64,000 nt of DNA from Rhizobium rhizogenes (GTDB lineage Bacteria > Pseudomonadota > Alphaproteobacteria > Rhizobiales > Rhizobiaceae), in contig NZ_CP019701.2 in assembly GCF_002005205.3 (NCBI RefSeq), forward strand, positions 372,001 to 436,000, written 5' to 3'. The notes under the pieces are model-generated. The model did not search any database and was not told where the DNA came from. It saw nothing but the letters and a program-made list of their open reading frames with translations. This document shows, piece after piece, positions 36,694 to 44,987 of the stretch. The translations under genes and the position numbers were made by a program. Each line of letters starts with the position of its first letter. Position 1 is the first letter of the stretch.

Positions 36694-36730
36694 TGTCGCA
36701 ATTTGTCGCCAATGCGGAAGCCGATGTCGC
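36694..36730 (+). promoter_or_regulatory. Tandem TGTCGC boxes upstream of gbcA-like gene
   Basis: TGTCGC occurs at 36694-36699, 36704-36709 and 36725-36730, that is at 10- and 21-bp steps on one helical face, about 100-140 bp upstream of the oxygenase gene. A wider dyad ATTGGCG / CGCCAAT surrounds the first two. Regularly spaced direct repeats suggest an AraC-type activator such as a GbdR homologue (inference). The rest of the 310-bp gap shows nothing else. Confidence 0.45.
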
Positions 36731-36831
36731 TGTCTGTGCTGCTGCAAATGACCGCCGGTGTTTAGATGGGATCATGCTTCCGCAGCCCGGTAAATGGTGC
36801 CGGGCAGGGCGGTTTGATCGAGGATTTGGCC

Positions 36832-38076
36832 ATGGAATTGCGTGATACCGTATTGCGCCAGCTGAAGAACCGCCGCGAGGGTTTCAGCCTGGAACAGCCC
36901 TTCTACACGGACCCGGATTATTTCAAGCTGGATATGGAAACGATCTGGTATCGCGACTGGCTGTTTGTCGGCCATGATTGCGAAGTGCCCAAATCCGGCA
37001 ATTATTTCACCGTGCAGGTTGGTTCCTATTCCGTCGTCATCGTCCGTGGACGCGACGGGCAAATTCGCGCCCTCCACAATTCCTGTCGCCATCGCGGTTC
37101 CCGCGTCTGCTCCGCCCACAAGGGCCAGTCCGCCCGCCTCGTCTGTCCCTATCATCAGTGGACCTACGATCTCGATGGCAAGCTCCTGTTCGCCCGCCAT
37201 ATGGGCGAGGAGTTCGACAAGGCGGAATTCGGCCTGAAGCCGGTCGCCTGCGAGACCGTCGCCGGTTACGTCTTCATCTGCCTTGCCGATCAGCCGGCGG
37301 ACTTTGCGCCCATGCGCGCCGAAGTCGAGAGCTACATGGCGCCGCACCGCATCTGGGAAGCCAAGGTCGCGCATGAAAGCACCATCATCGAAAAGGGCAA
37401 CTGGAAGCTCGTCTGGGAAAACAACCGCGAGTGCTACCACTGCGCCGCCAACCACCCGGAACTCTGCCGCACCTACCCTGAAAACCCGAGCGTGACGGGA
37501 ACGGATGGCGGTGCCAGCGACCCCGAGATCGGTGGCCACTGGGCGCGCTGCGAGGCCGCCGGCCTGCCGAGCCGCTTCAAGATCGATCCGCAAGGCCAGT
37601 TCCGCGTCGCCCGTATGCCACTGATCGGCGAGGCGGAAAGCTACACCATGTCGGGCAAACGCGCCGTGCGCCGGCCGCTGTCGGAGGATGTCAGCATCAG
37701 CCATATCGGTGCGTTGCTGCTGTTCCATTATCCGACGACCTGGAACCACTTCCTTGGCGACCACACCATTTCCTTCCGGGTGCTGCCGCTCAATGCCAAT
37801 GAGACCATGGTCACCACCAAATGGCTGGTGCACAAGGATGCGGTGGAAGGCGTGGATTACGATCTGGAAGATCTGACCCACGTCTGGAACGAAACCAACG
37901 ATCAGGACCGCCGCATCGTCGAGGAAAACGCCTTCGGCATCCGGTCGCCCGCCTACCAGCCCGGCCCGTACTCCATAGAAGACGAGGGCGGTGTGATGCA
38001 GTTCGTCAACTGGTATGCCGATTTCATGATCGACCGGCTTTCCGGCGACAAGGCCCGGCTTTCGGCAGTAGCGTGA
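36832..38076 (+). CDS. gbcA: GbcA-like Rieske monooxygenase alpha subunit
   Basis: Ring-hydroxylating-type oxygenase subunit of 414 residues, most like glycine betaine monooxygenase GbcA, which demethylates betaine to dimethylglycine. Rieske cluster ligands are C85/H87 (NSCRHRG) and C105/H108 (LVCPYHQW). The mononuclear iron site includes H203 and H208 in NRECYHCAANHPE. ATG 36832 (MELRDTVLRQ) is used; an earlier ATG at 36766 adds 22 odd residues. The reductase gene follows 7 bp later. Other quaternary amines remain possible substrates. Confidence 0.87.
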   Translation: MELRDTVLRQLKNRREGFSLEQPFYTDPDYFKLDMETIWYRDWLFVGHDCEVPKSGNYFTVQVGSYSVVIVRGRDGQIRALHNSCRHRGSRVCSAHKGQSARLVCPYHQWTYDLDGKLLFARHMGEEFDKAEFGLKPVACETVAGYVFICLADQPADFAPMRAEVESYMAPHRIWEAKVAHESTIIEKGNWKLVWENNRECYHCAANHPELCRTYPENPSVTGTDGGASDPEIGGHWARCEAAGLPSRFKIDPQGQFRVARMPLIGEAESYTMSGKRAVRRPLSEDVSISHIGALLLFHYPTTWNHFLGDHTISFRVLPLNANETMVTTKWLVHKDAVEGVDYDLEDLTHVWNETNDQDRRIVEENAFGIRSPAYQPGPYSIEDEGGVMQFVNWYADFMIDRLSGDKARLSAVA

Positions 38077-38083
38077 TGCGAAG

Positions 38084-39166
38084 ATGAATATGGTTGTGAC
38101 CTACAAGCACATAGACGAGATGAAGCCGTGGAGCGACAAGCTCCAGCTGCTGGAGTGCATTTCGGTGACACCCGAAACGCAGGACGTGATGACGTTCCTG
38201 TTCCGCTCCGAGGACCAGAACTGGTTCCGGTATCTGCCGGGTCAGTTCGTCACGCTGGAACTGCCGGTGGGCAAGGAGCCGCTCTATCGCACCTATACAT
38301 TGTCCTCCAGCCCGTCACGGCCCTATGCGCTTTCGGTCACGGTCAAGGCGCAGGCCAACAGCATCGGCACGCGCTGGATGTTCGATAATCTGAAGCCCGG
38401 CATGAAAATCCGGGCGCTCGGACCGCTCGGCGATTTCTCCTATGTGCGGCATCCCGGTGACAAATATCTGTTCATCTCGGCAGGCTCCGGCGTCACGCCG
38501 ATGATGTCGATGGTGCGCGACATGAGCGACCGCGCGCCGCAGAGCGACATCGCCTTCATCAACTGCTCGCGCTCGCCGTCCGATATCGTCTTCCGCCACG
38601 AGCTGGAATATCTCGCCCGCTTCATGCCGAAGCTGTCGCTCGGTTTCATCGTGGAAAATTGCGGTCGCACCGATCTCTGGTCCGGCCTGAAGGGCATGGT
38701 GGACAAGGCCAAGATCGCGCTTCTCGCCCCCGACTTCATGGACCGCACCGTGTTCTGCTGCGGGCCGGAACCGTTCATGGCCGCCGTCCGCTCCATGCTG
38801 GAGGCATCCGGCTTCGACATGGGCCGTTACCATCAGGAAAGCTTCTCGCCCGCCGCCCCGGTCACGGTCGGCGAGAGCGTTCTCACCGATGTGGACGGCG
38901 AAGCGCTGGCGATGGTGGGTTTCACCCTCTCCGGAAAAGAGATGGCCTGCCAGCCCGGCCAGACGGTTCTGATGACGGCGCGTGCCGCCGGGGTACGCAT
39001 CGGCGCCGCCTGCGAATCGGGCATCTGCGGCACCTGCCGGGTGCTGAAGCTGTCCGGCGAGGTGGAGATGAACCACAATGGCGGCATTCTCGATGACGAG
39101 ATCGAGGAAGGTTATATTCTCGCCTGCTGCTCGCGGCCCCTGACCGATGTGAAGGTGGAGGCCTGA
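38084..39166 (+). CDS. gbcB: GbcB-like ferredoxin-type reductase
   Basis: Electron-transfer partner of the preceding oxygenase, 360 residues. Order: FAD domain (about 15-120; RTYTLSSSP), NAD(P) domain (about 125-250; FISAGSGVTPMMSM, CCGPEPFM), and a C-terminal plant-type 2Fe-2S ferredoxin (about 275-360) with CESGICGTC and a fourth cysteine in LACCS. The start lies 7 bp after gbcA, indicating co-translation. Length and domain order match GbcB. Confidence 0.9.
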   Translation: MNMVVTYKHIDEMKPWSDKLQLLECISVTPETQDVMTFLFRSEDQNWFRYLPGQFVTLELPVGKEPLYRTYTLSSSPSRPYALSVTVKAQANSIGTRWMFDNLKPGMKIRALGPLGDFSYVRHPGDKYLFISAGSGVTPMMSMVRDMSDRAPQSDIAFINCSRSPSDIVFRHELEYLARFMPKLSLGFIVENCGRTDLWSGLKGMVDKAKIALLAPDFMDRTVFCCGPEPFMAAVRSMLEASGFDMGRYHQESFSPAAPVTVGESVLTDVDGEALAMVGFTLSGKEMACQPGQTVLMTARAAGVRIGAACESGICGTCRVLKLSGEVEMNHNGGILDDEIEEGYILACCSRPLTDVKVEA

Positions 39167-39214
39167 CGCCAGCGGGCGTTTTATACTCTTCTTCTTTCAC
39201 CGGATGGTTGTCAT

Positions 39215-39239
39215 GGAACCAAATTTCCCTAAACTCGTT
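39215..39239 (+). promoter_or_regulatory. EcfG general-stress promoter of the first BA14K gene
   Basis: GGAAC (39215-39219), 16 bp, CGTT (39236-39239), a full match to the EcfG consensus, about 115 bp upstream of the BA14K start. BA14K genes are plausible general-stress targets in Rhizobiales. Confidence 0.6.
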
Positions 39240-39353
39240 TGCACGTCATCGAATTCTTTTCGGGCATAGAAACGGGGGCTACCCTTGATCTCCGACAAGA
39301 GTGAGTGGGTGAAAAGGCGCGGGCCAACGCGCTGAAGCAAATGGAGGAAGATC

Positions 39354-39812
39354 ATGATGAATTTCCGGACAACGAGCGTCGCAACAGCGATCGTCGTGTT
39401 CCTCACAAGCTTTACGCCGTCACAGGCGTTCCAGGTGCCTGTTCCGATGCCCAAGCCGGCGGTTTCGACCGACAATGTGGTGCCGGTGCAATATCGCGAA
39501 TGGGACCGCAGATACCGGCACGGTGACCGCATGTACCGTCCGCGCCCGCCGCGCGACGGCTGGTATAATGGTCATCGCGGCTACCGCGATCGCCGTCCGG
39601 GCTACCGTTACCACAATGGTTACTGGTTCCCGCTGGCAGCCTTTGCGGCCGGTGCGATCATCGGCGGCGCGATGCAGCAGCCGCGTCCGGCCTATGGCGG
39701 CAGCCATGTCTCCTGGTGTCAGAACCGCTGGCGCTCGTACCGAGCCTACGACAACACCTATCAGCCGAACAATGGCCCGCGTCGCATATGCGTATCGCCC
39801 TACAGCCGTTAA
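39354..39812 (+). CDS. BA14K-family secreted protein, copy 1
   Basis: A 152-residue secreted protein of the BA14K family, first described as an immunoreactive lectin-like Brucella protein. Signal peptide: MMNFRTTSVATAIVVFLTSF with cleavage near SQAF. The mature part is Arg/Tyr-rich, then has a hydrophobic Gly-rich stretch ([19 protein letters not shown]). The C-terminal motif WCQNRWRSYRAYDNTYQP includes two cysteines, the second in RRICVSP. GGAGG lies about 6 bp upstream. A tandem paralogue follows at 40053. Confidence 0.88.
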   Translation: MMNFRTTSVATAIVVFLTSFTPSQAFQVPVPMPKPAVSTDNVVPVQYREWDRRYRHGDRMYRPRPPRDGWYNGHRGYRDRRPGYRYHNGYWFPLAAFAAGAIIGGAMQQPRPAYGGSHVSWCQNRWRSYRAYDNTYQPNNGPRRICVSPYSR

Positions 39813-39826
39813 TTGCATAAATGCAG

Positions 39827-39851
39827 AAGCCCGGTTCCATCCGGGCTTTTG
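39827..39851 (+). terminator. Terminator after BA14K copy 1
   Basis: AAGCCCGG / CCGGGCTT stem with a 6-base loop and TTTT, 15 bp after the stop. It separates the two BA14K genes into distinct transcripts. Confidence 0.8.
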
Positions 39852-40052
39852 TCTTCCCGGCCTGTCTTCTCCGGGAAATGCGTGATTTTTGATAAACGAA
39901 GCGTGATCGCTCCGTTAATCGTGGGTTCAGCCACACGCCCCTAGGCTGCAAAGGTAAGCGACGCTGCCTCAACACGGAGGCGGTGTTGAGAGAAGAAAAA
40001 CGAAGAATTCACGTAGAACGGCCTGTCGACCGTCGTGAATGGAGGAAGTCAG

Positions 40053-40568
40053 ATGAAAAGCTATGTGAGGAATATCCTGGCTGTCGGTCTTTCTGCGATC
40101 GTGGTTGCAGGAGCGATTGTTCCGGCGGAAGCGGCAATGCCCTTGCCTGCAGCGCCGAAGAGCATTGAGACCGCAGGCAATGATGCCGGCAAGAATATCG
40201 TGAACGTGCAATATTGGCGTGACCGCGACGGCTGGGGCGACCGCCGTGGCTGGTATCGCGGCCATCGCGGTTATCGTGATTACCGCCCGGGCTATCGTCA
40301 CCACGACGGTTACTGGTTCCCGCTCGCAGCCTTTGCGACGGGTGCGATCATCGGCGGCGCCCTGTCGCAGCCGCGTGAAGTCTACCGTCCGGTTCCCGAA
40401 TATCGTCCGCGTCCGGTCTATCGCGAATATCGCCCGGTCCGCCGCGGCGGGCTGAGCCAGGCGCATGTGAACTGGTGCTATGGCCGCTATCGTTCCTACG
40501 ATGCCTATAGCAACACGTTCCAGCCTTACCATGGCCCACGCCAGCCCTGCTATTCGCCTTACAGCTGA
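40053..40568 (+). CDS. BA14K-family secreted protein, copy 2
   Basis: Paralogue of the previous gene, 171 residues. Signal peptide [20 protein letters not shown] ending at AEAA. The central [20 protein letters not shown] hydrophobic stretch and the C-terminal [20 protein letters not shown] / QPCYSPYS closely match copy 1. A Tyr/Arg/Pro-rich insert (about 115-140) makes it longer. ATG 40053 has GGAGG 7 bp upstream; ATG 40035 is less likely. It lacks the EcfG promoter match found before copy 1, so expression may differ. Confidence 0.88.
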   Translation: MKSYVRNILAVGLSAIVVAGAIVPAEAAMPLPAAPKSIETAGNDAGKNIVNVQYWRDRDGWGDRRGWYRGHRGYRDYRPGYRHHDGYWFPLAAFATGAIIGGALSQPREVYRPVPEYRPRPVYREYRPVRRGGLSQAHVNWCYGRYRSYDAYSNTFQPYHGPRQPCYSPYS

Positions 40569-40592
40569 TAGAATGCCAGGCTGAAATTGACA

Positions 40593-40622
40593 GAGCCGTC
40601 CGGTCATCACCGGGCGGCTTTT
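40593..40622 (+). terminator. Terminator after BA14K copy 2
   Basis: An 11-bp stem AGCCGTCCGGT / ACCGGGCGGCT (one G-T pair) with loop CATC, followed by TTTT. It lies between the convergent BA14K and zntB genes. Confidence 0.85.
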
Positions 40623-40625
40623 CTA

Positions 40626-41621
40626 TTACAAAATCCGTGCCCGTTTGAGGACGAACCAGGCAAGCACGACCGAAATCACGATAAAGACGCCGGCCGACAG
40701 CGTGCCGCCCGTGCCGACGGTAAACGGCAGCTCATCGGTATTCATGCCGAAAAAGCCGGTCACCAACGATGGCGGCAGCAGGAATGCCGTCATCAGCGAC
40801 AGGATATAAAGGTGGCGGTTGGTTTCGGATGAAAGTTTGGAATCGATTTCTTCATGCAGCAGCCTCGCGCGCTCCTGCAGGGCATAAACATCGTGATCGA
40901 CAGCCTCCAGACGCCCCATCAGGCGTGAGGCGACATCCTCGAAACCGTCAGGCATCTCGTCATCATCGGCGGCCGAAGCGCGCCGCATCAGGGTCAGCAC
41001 GGTGCGCAGATGCCGGTGCAGGCGAACCACCGTGCGGCGCAGCGGGGCAAGACGCCGCCGTTCGTCACGGTTCTCGCTGTCATAGACCAGATCTTCGATG
41101 GCGTTCAGTTCTTCCGTCGTCTCCATCACCAGATTGATGAGTGAGCGCTGGAATTCCGCCACCAGCCCCTCAAATACATGGGACGGCGTGAGGTAGCGGT
41201 TGGAGTTCTTGTCCACCGCCGCCTTCAACCGGTCCACCGAATGCAGCGGCTGCAGGCGGGTGGTGATGATGAAGCGGTCGCTGACCGCAAAATGCAACCA
41301 GCCGAAATCGCGTGTTTCCTTGTCGAATTCCCGCTGGAAATCCACCAATGTGCCATAAAGCGATTTTTCATCGACCACGATGGACGGATGCGTCTCATGG
41401 GTGGTGAGGCTTGCGCGCGCTGCCGGGTCGAGACCGTCGATGGTTTCGAGAAAGCCCGCCACGCGCTGATCGGCGAGGTTGAGGTGCAGCCAGAAGAAGC
41501 CTTCGCACTCCGCCATTTCTTGAAAGCCGGCATCGGGCGCGAGCCGCCGGCAGGGGGCTGTACCGGGGTGGAATTGATAGGCCCAGACAAGGCCGGGAAT
41601 AACGGGCGTTACGAGATCCAT
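40626..41621 (-). CDS. zntB: ZntB-type CorA-family zinc transporter
   Basis: CorA-superfamily channel of 331 residues with a long cytosolic domain rich in coiled coil (about 165-260). Two C-terminal helices follow, and the loop signature is GFFGMNTDELPF. The GMN motif followed by TDELP is typical of the ZntB branch, which moves Zn2+ and related cations. It is a distinct paralogue of corA at 21.2 kb. Convergent with the BA14K genes. Confidence 0.88.
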   Translation of the reverse strand: MDLVTPVIPGLVWAYQFHPGTAPCRRLAPDAGFQEMAECEGFFWLHLNLADQRVAGFLETIDGLDPAARASLTTHETHPSIVVDEKSLYGTLVDFQREFDKETRDFGWLHFAVSDRFIITTRLQPLHSVDRLKAAVDKNSNRYLTPSHVFEGLVAEFQRSLINLVMETTEELNAIEDLVYDSENRDERRRLAPLRRTVVRLHRHLRTVLTLMRRASAADDDEMPDGFEDVASRLMGRLEAVDHDVYALQERARLLHEEIDSKLSSETNRHLYILSLMTAFLLPPSLVTGFFGMNTDELPFTVGTGGTLSAGVFIVISVVLAWFVLKRARIL

Positions 41622-41770
41622 CGTGGCAGTCCTGACCGGCTGGATGGGAGGGGGAGGCGTCCGTCGTTCCGGTGTGGGAGCGGCGGCGGCGAGGCGCCTT
41701 TCAGCGCATGCTGAGCAAATTCATATGACAGTTTTATAACAATCCCGCCGAAATGACGGGAATTTTCAAA

Positions 41771-41786
41771 TTGACGTTTACGTAAA
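41771..41786 (+). promoter_or_regulatory. LiuR-like operator upstream of acyl-CoA dehydrogenase
   Basis: TTGACGTTTACGTAAA contains the dyad TTTACGTAAA and resembles the TTGACGT/ACGTAAA sites used by LiuR-type (MerR) and related regulators of branched-chain and fatty acid degradation. It lies 55-70 bp upstream of the dehydrogenase start. The regulator is not in the window. Confidence 0.5.
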
Positions 41787-41840
41787 AATCATTTAGCCCG
41801 AAGGCAGTAGCAAGATGCCAGAGCTTCGGGAGGAGGCAGC

Positions 41841-43625
41841 ATGTATAGCGCGCCGGTGGATGATATCGCCTTTACACTCAAACACGTAGCGGGTCTTGAA
41901 GACGCGCTGTCAAAGGGTGCGCTGGGAGACCTTGGGGAAGATCTGGTCGATGCCATTCTGCACGAAGCCGGCCGTTTCGCCACCGCTGAGGTCGCGCCGC
42001 TGGCCGACATCGGCGACCGCCAGGGCGCGAAGCTTGCCGACGGCAAGGTCACGACACCGGATGGCTGGGCCGATCTCTATCGCCGCTGGGCGGAAGCGGG
42101 CTGGAACAGCCTGACGGCGCCGGAAGAGTTCGGCGGCCAGAACCTGCCGCATATGCTGAATGTCGCGGCACTCGAAATGTGGAATTCCGGCTCCATGGCT
42201 TTTGCACTGGCGCCGACGCTGACCATGGGCGCGGTGGAAGCCCTTGTCGCCCACGGCAGCGATGCGTTGAAGCGCACCTATCTGCCGAAACTCGTCTCCG
42301 GCGAATGGACCGGCACGATGAACCTCACCGAGCCGCATGCGGGTTCGGACCTTGGTGTCCTGAAGACCCGGGCGGAGCGCAATGGCGACGGCACCTATCG
42401 CATCTTCGGCCAGAAGATTTTCATCACCTGGGGCGAACACGACGCGGCTGACAACATCATCCACCTCGTTCTCGCCCGCCTGCCGGATGCGCCGGCCGGC
42501 ACGCGCGGCATCTCGTTGTTCCTCGTCCCGAAATTCCTGCCTGATGAGAACGGTGCGCCGGGCAGCCGCAACGACCTCTTCTGCCATTCGCTGGAACACA
42601 AGCTCGGCATTCACGGCTCGCCCACCTGCACCATGATCTTCGGCGACGGCAAATTCGGTGACGAAAAGGGCGCTCTTGGCTGGCTGGTCGGTGAGGAGAA
42701 CAAGGGTCTCGCCTGCATGTTCACCATGATGAACAATGCCCGCCTTGCCGTCGGCATGCAGGGTGTGGCGATCTGCGAAGCGGCGACCCAGAAGGCGATC
42801 GAATACGCGAAAGAACGCACGCAGGGCAAGGCGCCCGGCTGGCAGGGTTCCGGCATGAGCCCGATCATCGAGCACCCTGACATCGCCAGAACGCTTCTGA
42901 CGATGAAGGCGCTGACGCAAGGTTCACGGGCGATTTCCTTCAGCTGCGCCCATGCCATCGATATGGCGCATGCGAGCGAAGACGCCTCCCAGCGCGCTCA
43001 CTGGCAGGAGCGCGCTGCCCTTTTGACGCCGATCGCCAAATCCTTCTCCACCGATGCCGGCGTCGATGTCGCCTCCATGGGCATTCAGGTGCATGGCGGC
43101 ATGGGCTTCATCGAGGAAACCGGTGCGGCGCGTTATCTGCGTGATGCCCGTATCGCACCGATCTATGAAGGCACCAACGGCATTCAGGCCATCGATCTGG
43201 TGCTGCGCAAGCTGCCGCTTTCCGATGGCGCGCAGGTGCGTGGTTTCATCGCCGAACTGCGTGAGATTGCTGCCCGAACAGCCGCTTCGAACCGTGACGA
43301 TCTGGGCGAGACCGCCCCTTATCTCGAAGCCAGCCTCAACGATCTGGAAACGACAACCGACTGGCTGCTGGACCGCATCAGGGCCGGCGAGACCGAAACC
43401 GCACTCGCGGGTGCTACCCCCTATCAGCGCCTCTTCGGTCTGGCGCTCACCGGCGCCTATCTCGCCAAGGGCGCATTGGCCGCCGTCGATGATGGCAGGG
43501 GCGGGCATCGCGCAGCCCTTTGCCGTTTCGCGGCGGAAAACCTGCTGGCGGAAACGGCGGCGCTGAAGGATCGCGTTATATCAGGCGCGGCAAGCCTTGC
43601 CGCCGCCCGCACCCTATTGGCTTGA
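41841..43625 (+). CDS. Acyl-CoA dehydrogenase (large, FadE/DmdC-like)
   Basis: FAD-dependent acyl-CoA dehydrogenase of 594 residues, longer than the usual 380-400. The core has FGGQNLPHMLN, MNLTEPHAGSDLGVLKTRAE, GIHGSPTCTMIFG and IYEGTNGIQAIDLVLRKL, and a C-terminal extension of about 130 residues typical of the DmdC/AcdA group. Chain-length specificity is unknown. It is 10 bp upstream of an enoyl-CoA hydratase, so both probably act in one beta-oxidation step series. Confidence 0.92.
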   Translation: MYSAPVDDIAFTLKHVAGLEDALSKGALGDLGEDLVDAILHEAGRFATAEVAPLADIGDRQGAKLADGKVTTPDGWADLYRRWAEAGWNSLTAPEEFGGQNLPHMLNVAALEMWNSGSMAFALAPTLTMGAVEALVAHGSDALKRTYLPKLVSGEWTGTMNLTEPHAGSDLGVLKTRAERNGDGTYRIFGQKIFITWGEHDAADNIIHLVLARLPDAPAGTRGISLFLVPKFLPDENGAPGSRNDLFCHSLEHKLGIHGSPTCTMIFGDGKFGDEKGALGWLVGEENKGLACMFTMMNNARLAVGMQGVAICEAATQKAIEYAKERTQGKAPGWQGSGMSPIIEHPDIARTLLTMKALTQGSRAISFSCAHAIDMAHASEDASQRAHWQERAALLTPIAKSFSTDAGVDVASMGIQVHGGMGFIEETGAARYLRDARIAPIYEGTNGIQAIDLVLRKLPLSDGAQVRGFIAELREIAARTAASNRDDLGETAPYLEASLNDLETTTDWLLDRIRAGETETALAGATPYQRLFGLALTGAYLAKGALAAVDDGRGGHRAALCRFAAENLLAETAALKDRVISGAASLAAARTLLA

Positions 43626-43635
43626 GGAGCTTCAG

Positions 43636-44394
43636 ATGTCGGACGAACACATTCTCGTCGAGCGCGTCGGCCATGCGCCTGATGTCCTGACCATCCGCTT
43701 CAACCGGCCGGACAAGAAAAACGCGATCACCGATGCCATGTATCTGCGCATGGCAGACGCTCTCCACGCCGCCAATGACGACCCGGAGATTCGCGTCGTC
43801 GCCTTTCTCGGCACGGAAGGCTGCTTCTCCGCCGGCAACGATATGGCCGATTTCCTTGCCTTCGCCATGTCGGGCGGGAAGGGCAAACTCGCCGCGCTCG
43901 AGCTTCTCAAAGCGCTCGTCGCCTTCGACAAACCGTTGGTATCCGGCGTGGACGGGCTCGCCATCGGCATCGGCACGACACTGAACCTGCATTGCGACCT
44001 GACGGTCGCCTCCACACGCAGCCTGTTCAAGACCCCGTTCGTGGATCTGGCACTGGTGCCGGAAGCGGCCTCCAGCCTGCTCGTGCCGAAGCTTGCCGGT
44101 CACCAGCGCGCCTTTGCGCTGCTTGCCATGGGTGAGGGATTCTCGGCTGAGCAGGCGGTGCAGGCCGGCCTGATCTGGAAAGTCGTCGCCCCCGAGCATG
44201 TGGAGAGCGAAACGCTGGCGCTTGCCACCCGGCTTGCGGCCAAACCGCAGCAGGCGCTGAAGATCGCCCGCGATCTGGTGCGCGGCAACCCGGCCGATAT
44301 TCTCGCCCGCATCGAAGAGGAAGGCCGCCATTTCATCGCGCAGCTGCAAAGTGCCGAAGCGCGCGCCGCCTTCGAGGCATTCATGCGCCGTTGA
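43636..44394 (+). CDS. Enoyl-CoA hydratase/isomerase-family protein
   Basis: Crotonase-fold enzyme, 252 residues, likely hydrating the enoyl-CoA made by the preceding dehydrogenase. It shows TIRFNRPDKKNAITDAMY, the oxyanion-hole segment FSAGNDMADF, and VSGVDGLAIGIGTTLNLHCD. Downstream of the second strand it reads FVDLALVPEAASSLL, with the glutamate in the position expected for isomerases or hydratases. ATG 43636 has GAGGAG 7 bp upstream; the frame opens 13 codons earlier inside the upstream gene. Confidence 0.9.
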   Translation: MSDEHILVERVGHAPDVLTIRFNRPDKKNAITDAMYLRMADALHAANDDPEIRVVAFLGTEGCFSAGNDMADFLAFAMSGGKGKLAALELLKALVAFDKPLVSGVDGLAIGIGTTLNLHCDLTVASTRSLFKTPFVDLALVPEAASSLLVPKLAGHQRAFALLAMGEGFSAEQAVQAGLIWKVVAPEHVESETLALATRLAAKPQQALKIARDLVRGNPADILARIEEEGRHFIAQLQSAEARAAFEAFMRR

Positions 44395-44421
44395 GTGCGG
44401 GAATCGGGAAGCCCGCCACTT

Positions 44422-44546
44422 GTTTCTTCTCCCCGCCGGGGAGAAGTCCGCGGCAGCGGGATGAGGGGGCAAGCTCCCCGAAATCCGGCAACGTTTCCCC
44501 CTCATCCGATCCTTCGGGCCACCTTCTCCCGGCGGGGGGAAGAAAC
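44422..44546. repeat. Dispersed palindromic repeat, cttctcccc type
   Basis: A 125-bp imperfect palindrome. Left arm GTTTCTTCTCCCCGCCGGGG, right arm TTCTCCCGGCGGGGGGAAGA with GAAAC following. Inner arms are GGGATGAGGGGGCAAG and TTTCCCCCTCATCC. A repeat of this general form is common between rhizobial genes; here it separates the enoyl-CoA hydratase from a small secreted protein. Confidence 0.6.
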
Positions 44547-44661
44547 GAGCGGCATCGTGGAGTTTGGAAGCCTCTGTGCTTTTGAATACGGATTATATAT
44601 CGTCCATCAAACCGGTCCGGCAAAACGGATCGCACAGACTCTCCGTCCGAAGGCCACCCGC

Positions 44662-44976
44662 ATGCGTCACCTCGTTTTCGCCCTGTCCGTCTTTCTTTCC
44701 GCCGCAACTGTTGCAGAGGCGGCAGCGATCACACGCTTGCCGGTTTCGAGCAGCAACATCATTCTGGCGCAGTCAAGCGATGACGACAGCCCGAACTACA
44801 ATTCCGGCAGCAGCCGCAGCCACCAGCGCCGTGCGCGCTTCGTCTGCGTCATCACCCCGCCGGAAAGCGCCAATCGCCGCCGACCCTATATCTGCCCGAT
44901 AGAGCAGGGCCGCGTCGGCGGTGCCTGCCGCTGCTCGGGCGTTGTTGGCAACGGCACGGTTGATACGGCCTGGTGA
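44662..44976 (+). CDS. Small secreted protein of unknown function
   Basis: A 104-residue protein with a clear signal peptide (MRHLVFALSVFLSAATVAEA). The mature part is hydrophilic: Ser/Asn/Arg-rich in the middle, then Cys-containing (FVCVITPP, RRPYICPIEQGRVGGACRCS). Four cysteines near the C-terminus suggest disulfides in the periplasm. I recognise no family. The reading frame extends upstream through the repeat at 44422-44546, but the signal peptide fixes the ATG at 44662. Confidence 0.75.
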   Translation: MRHLVFALSVFLSAATVAEAAAITRLPVSSSNIILAQSSDDDSPNYNSGSSRSHQRRARFVCVITPPESANRRRPYICPIEQGRVGGACRCSGVVGNGTVDTAW

Positions 44977-44987
44977 TTATTTCCTGA

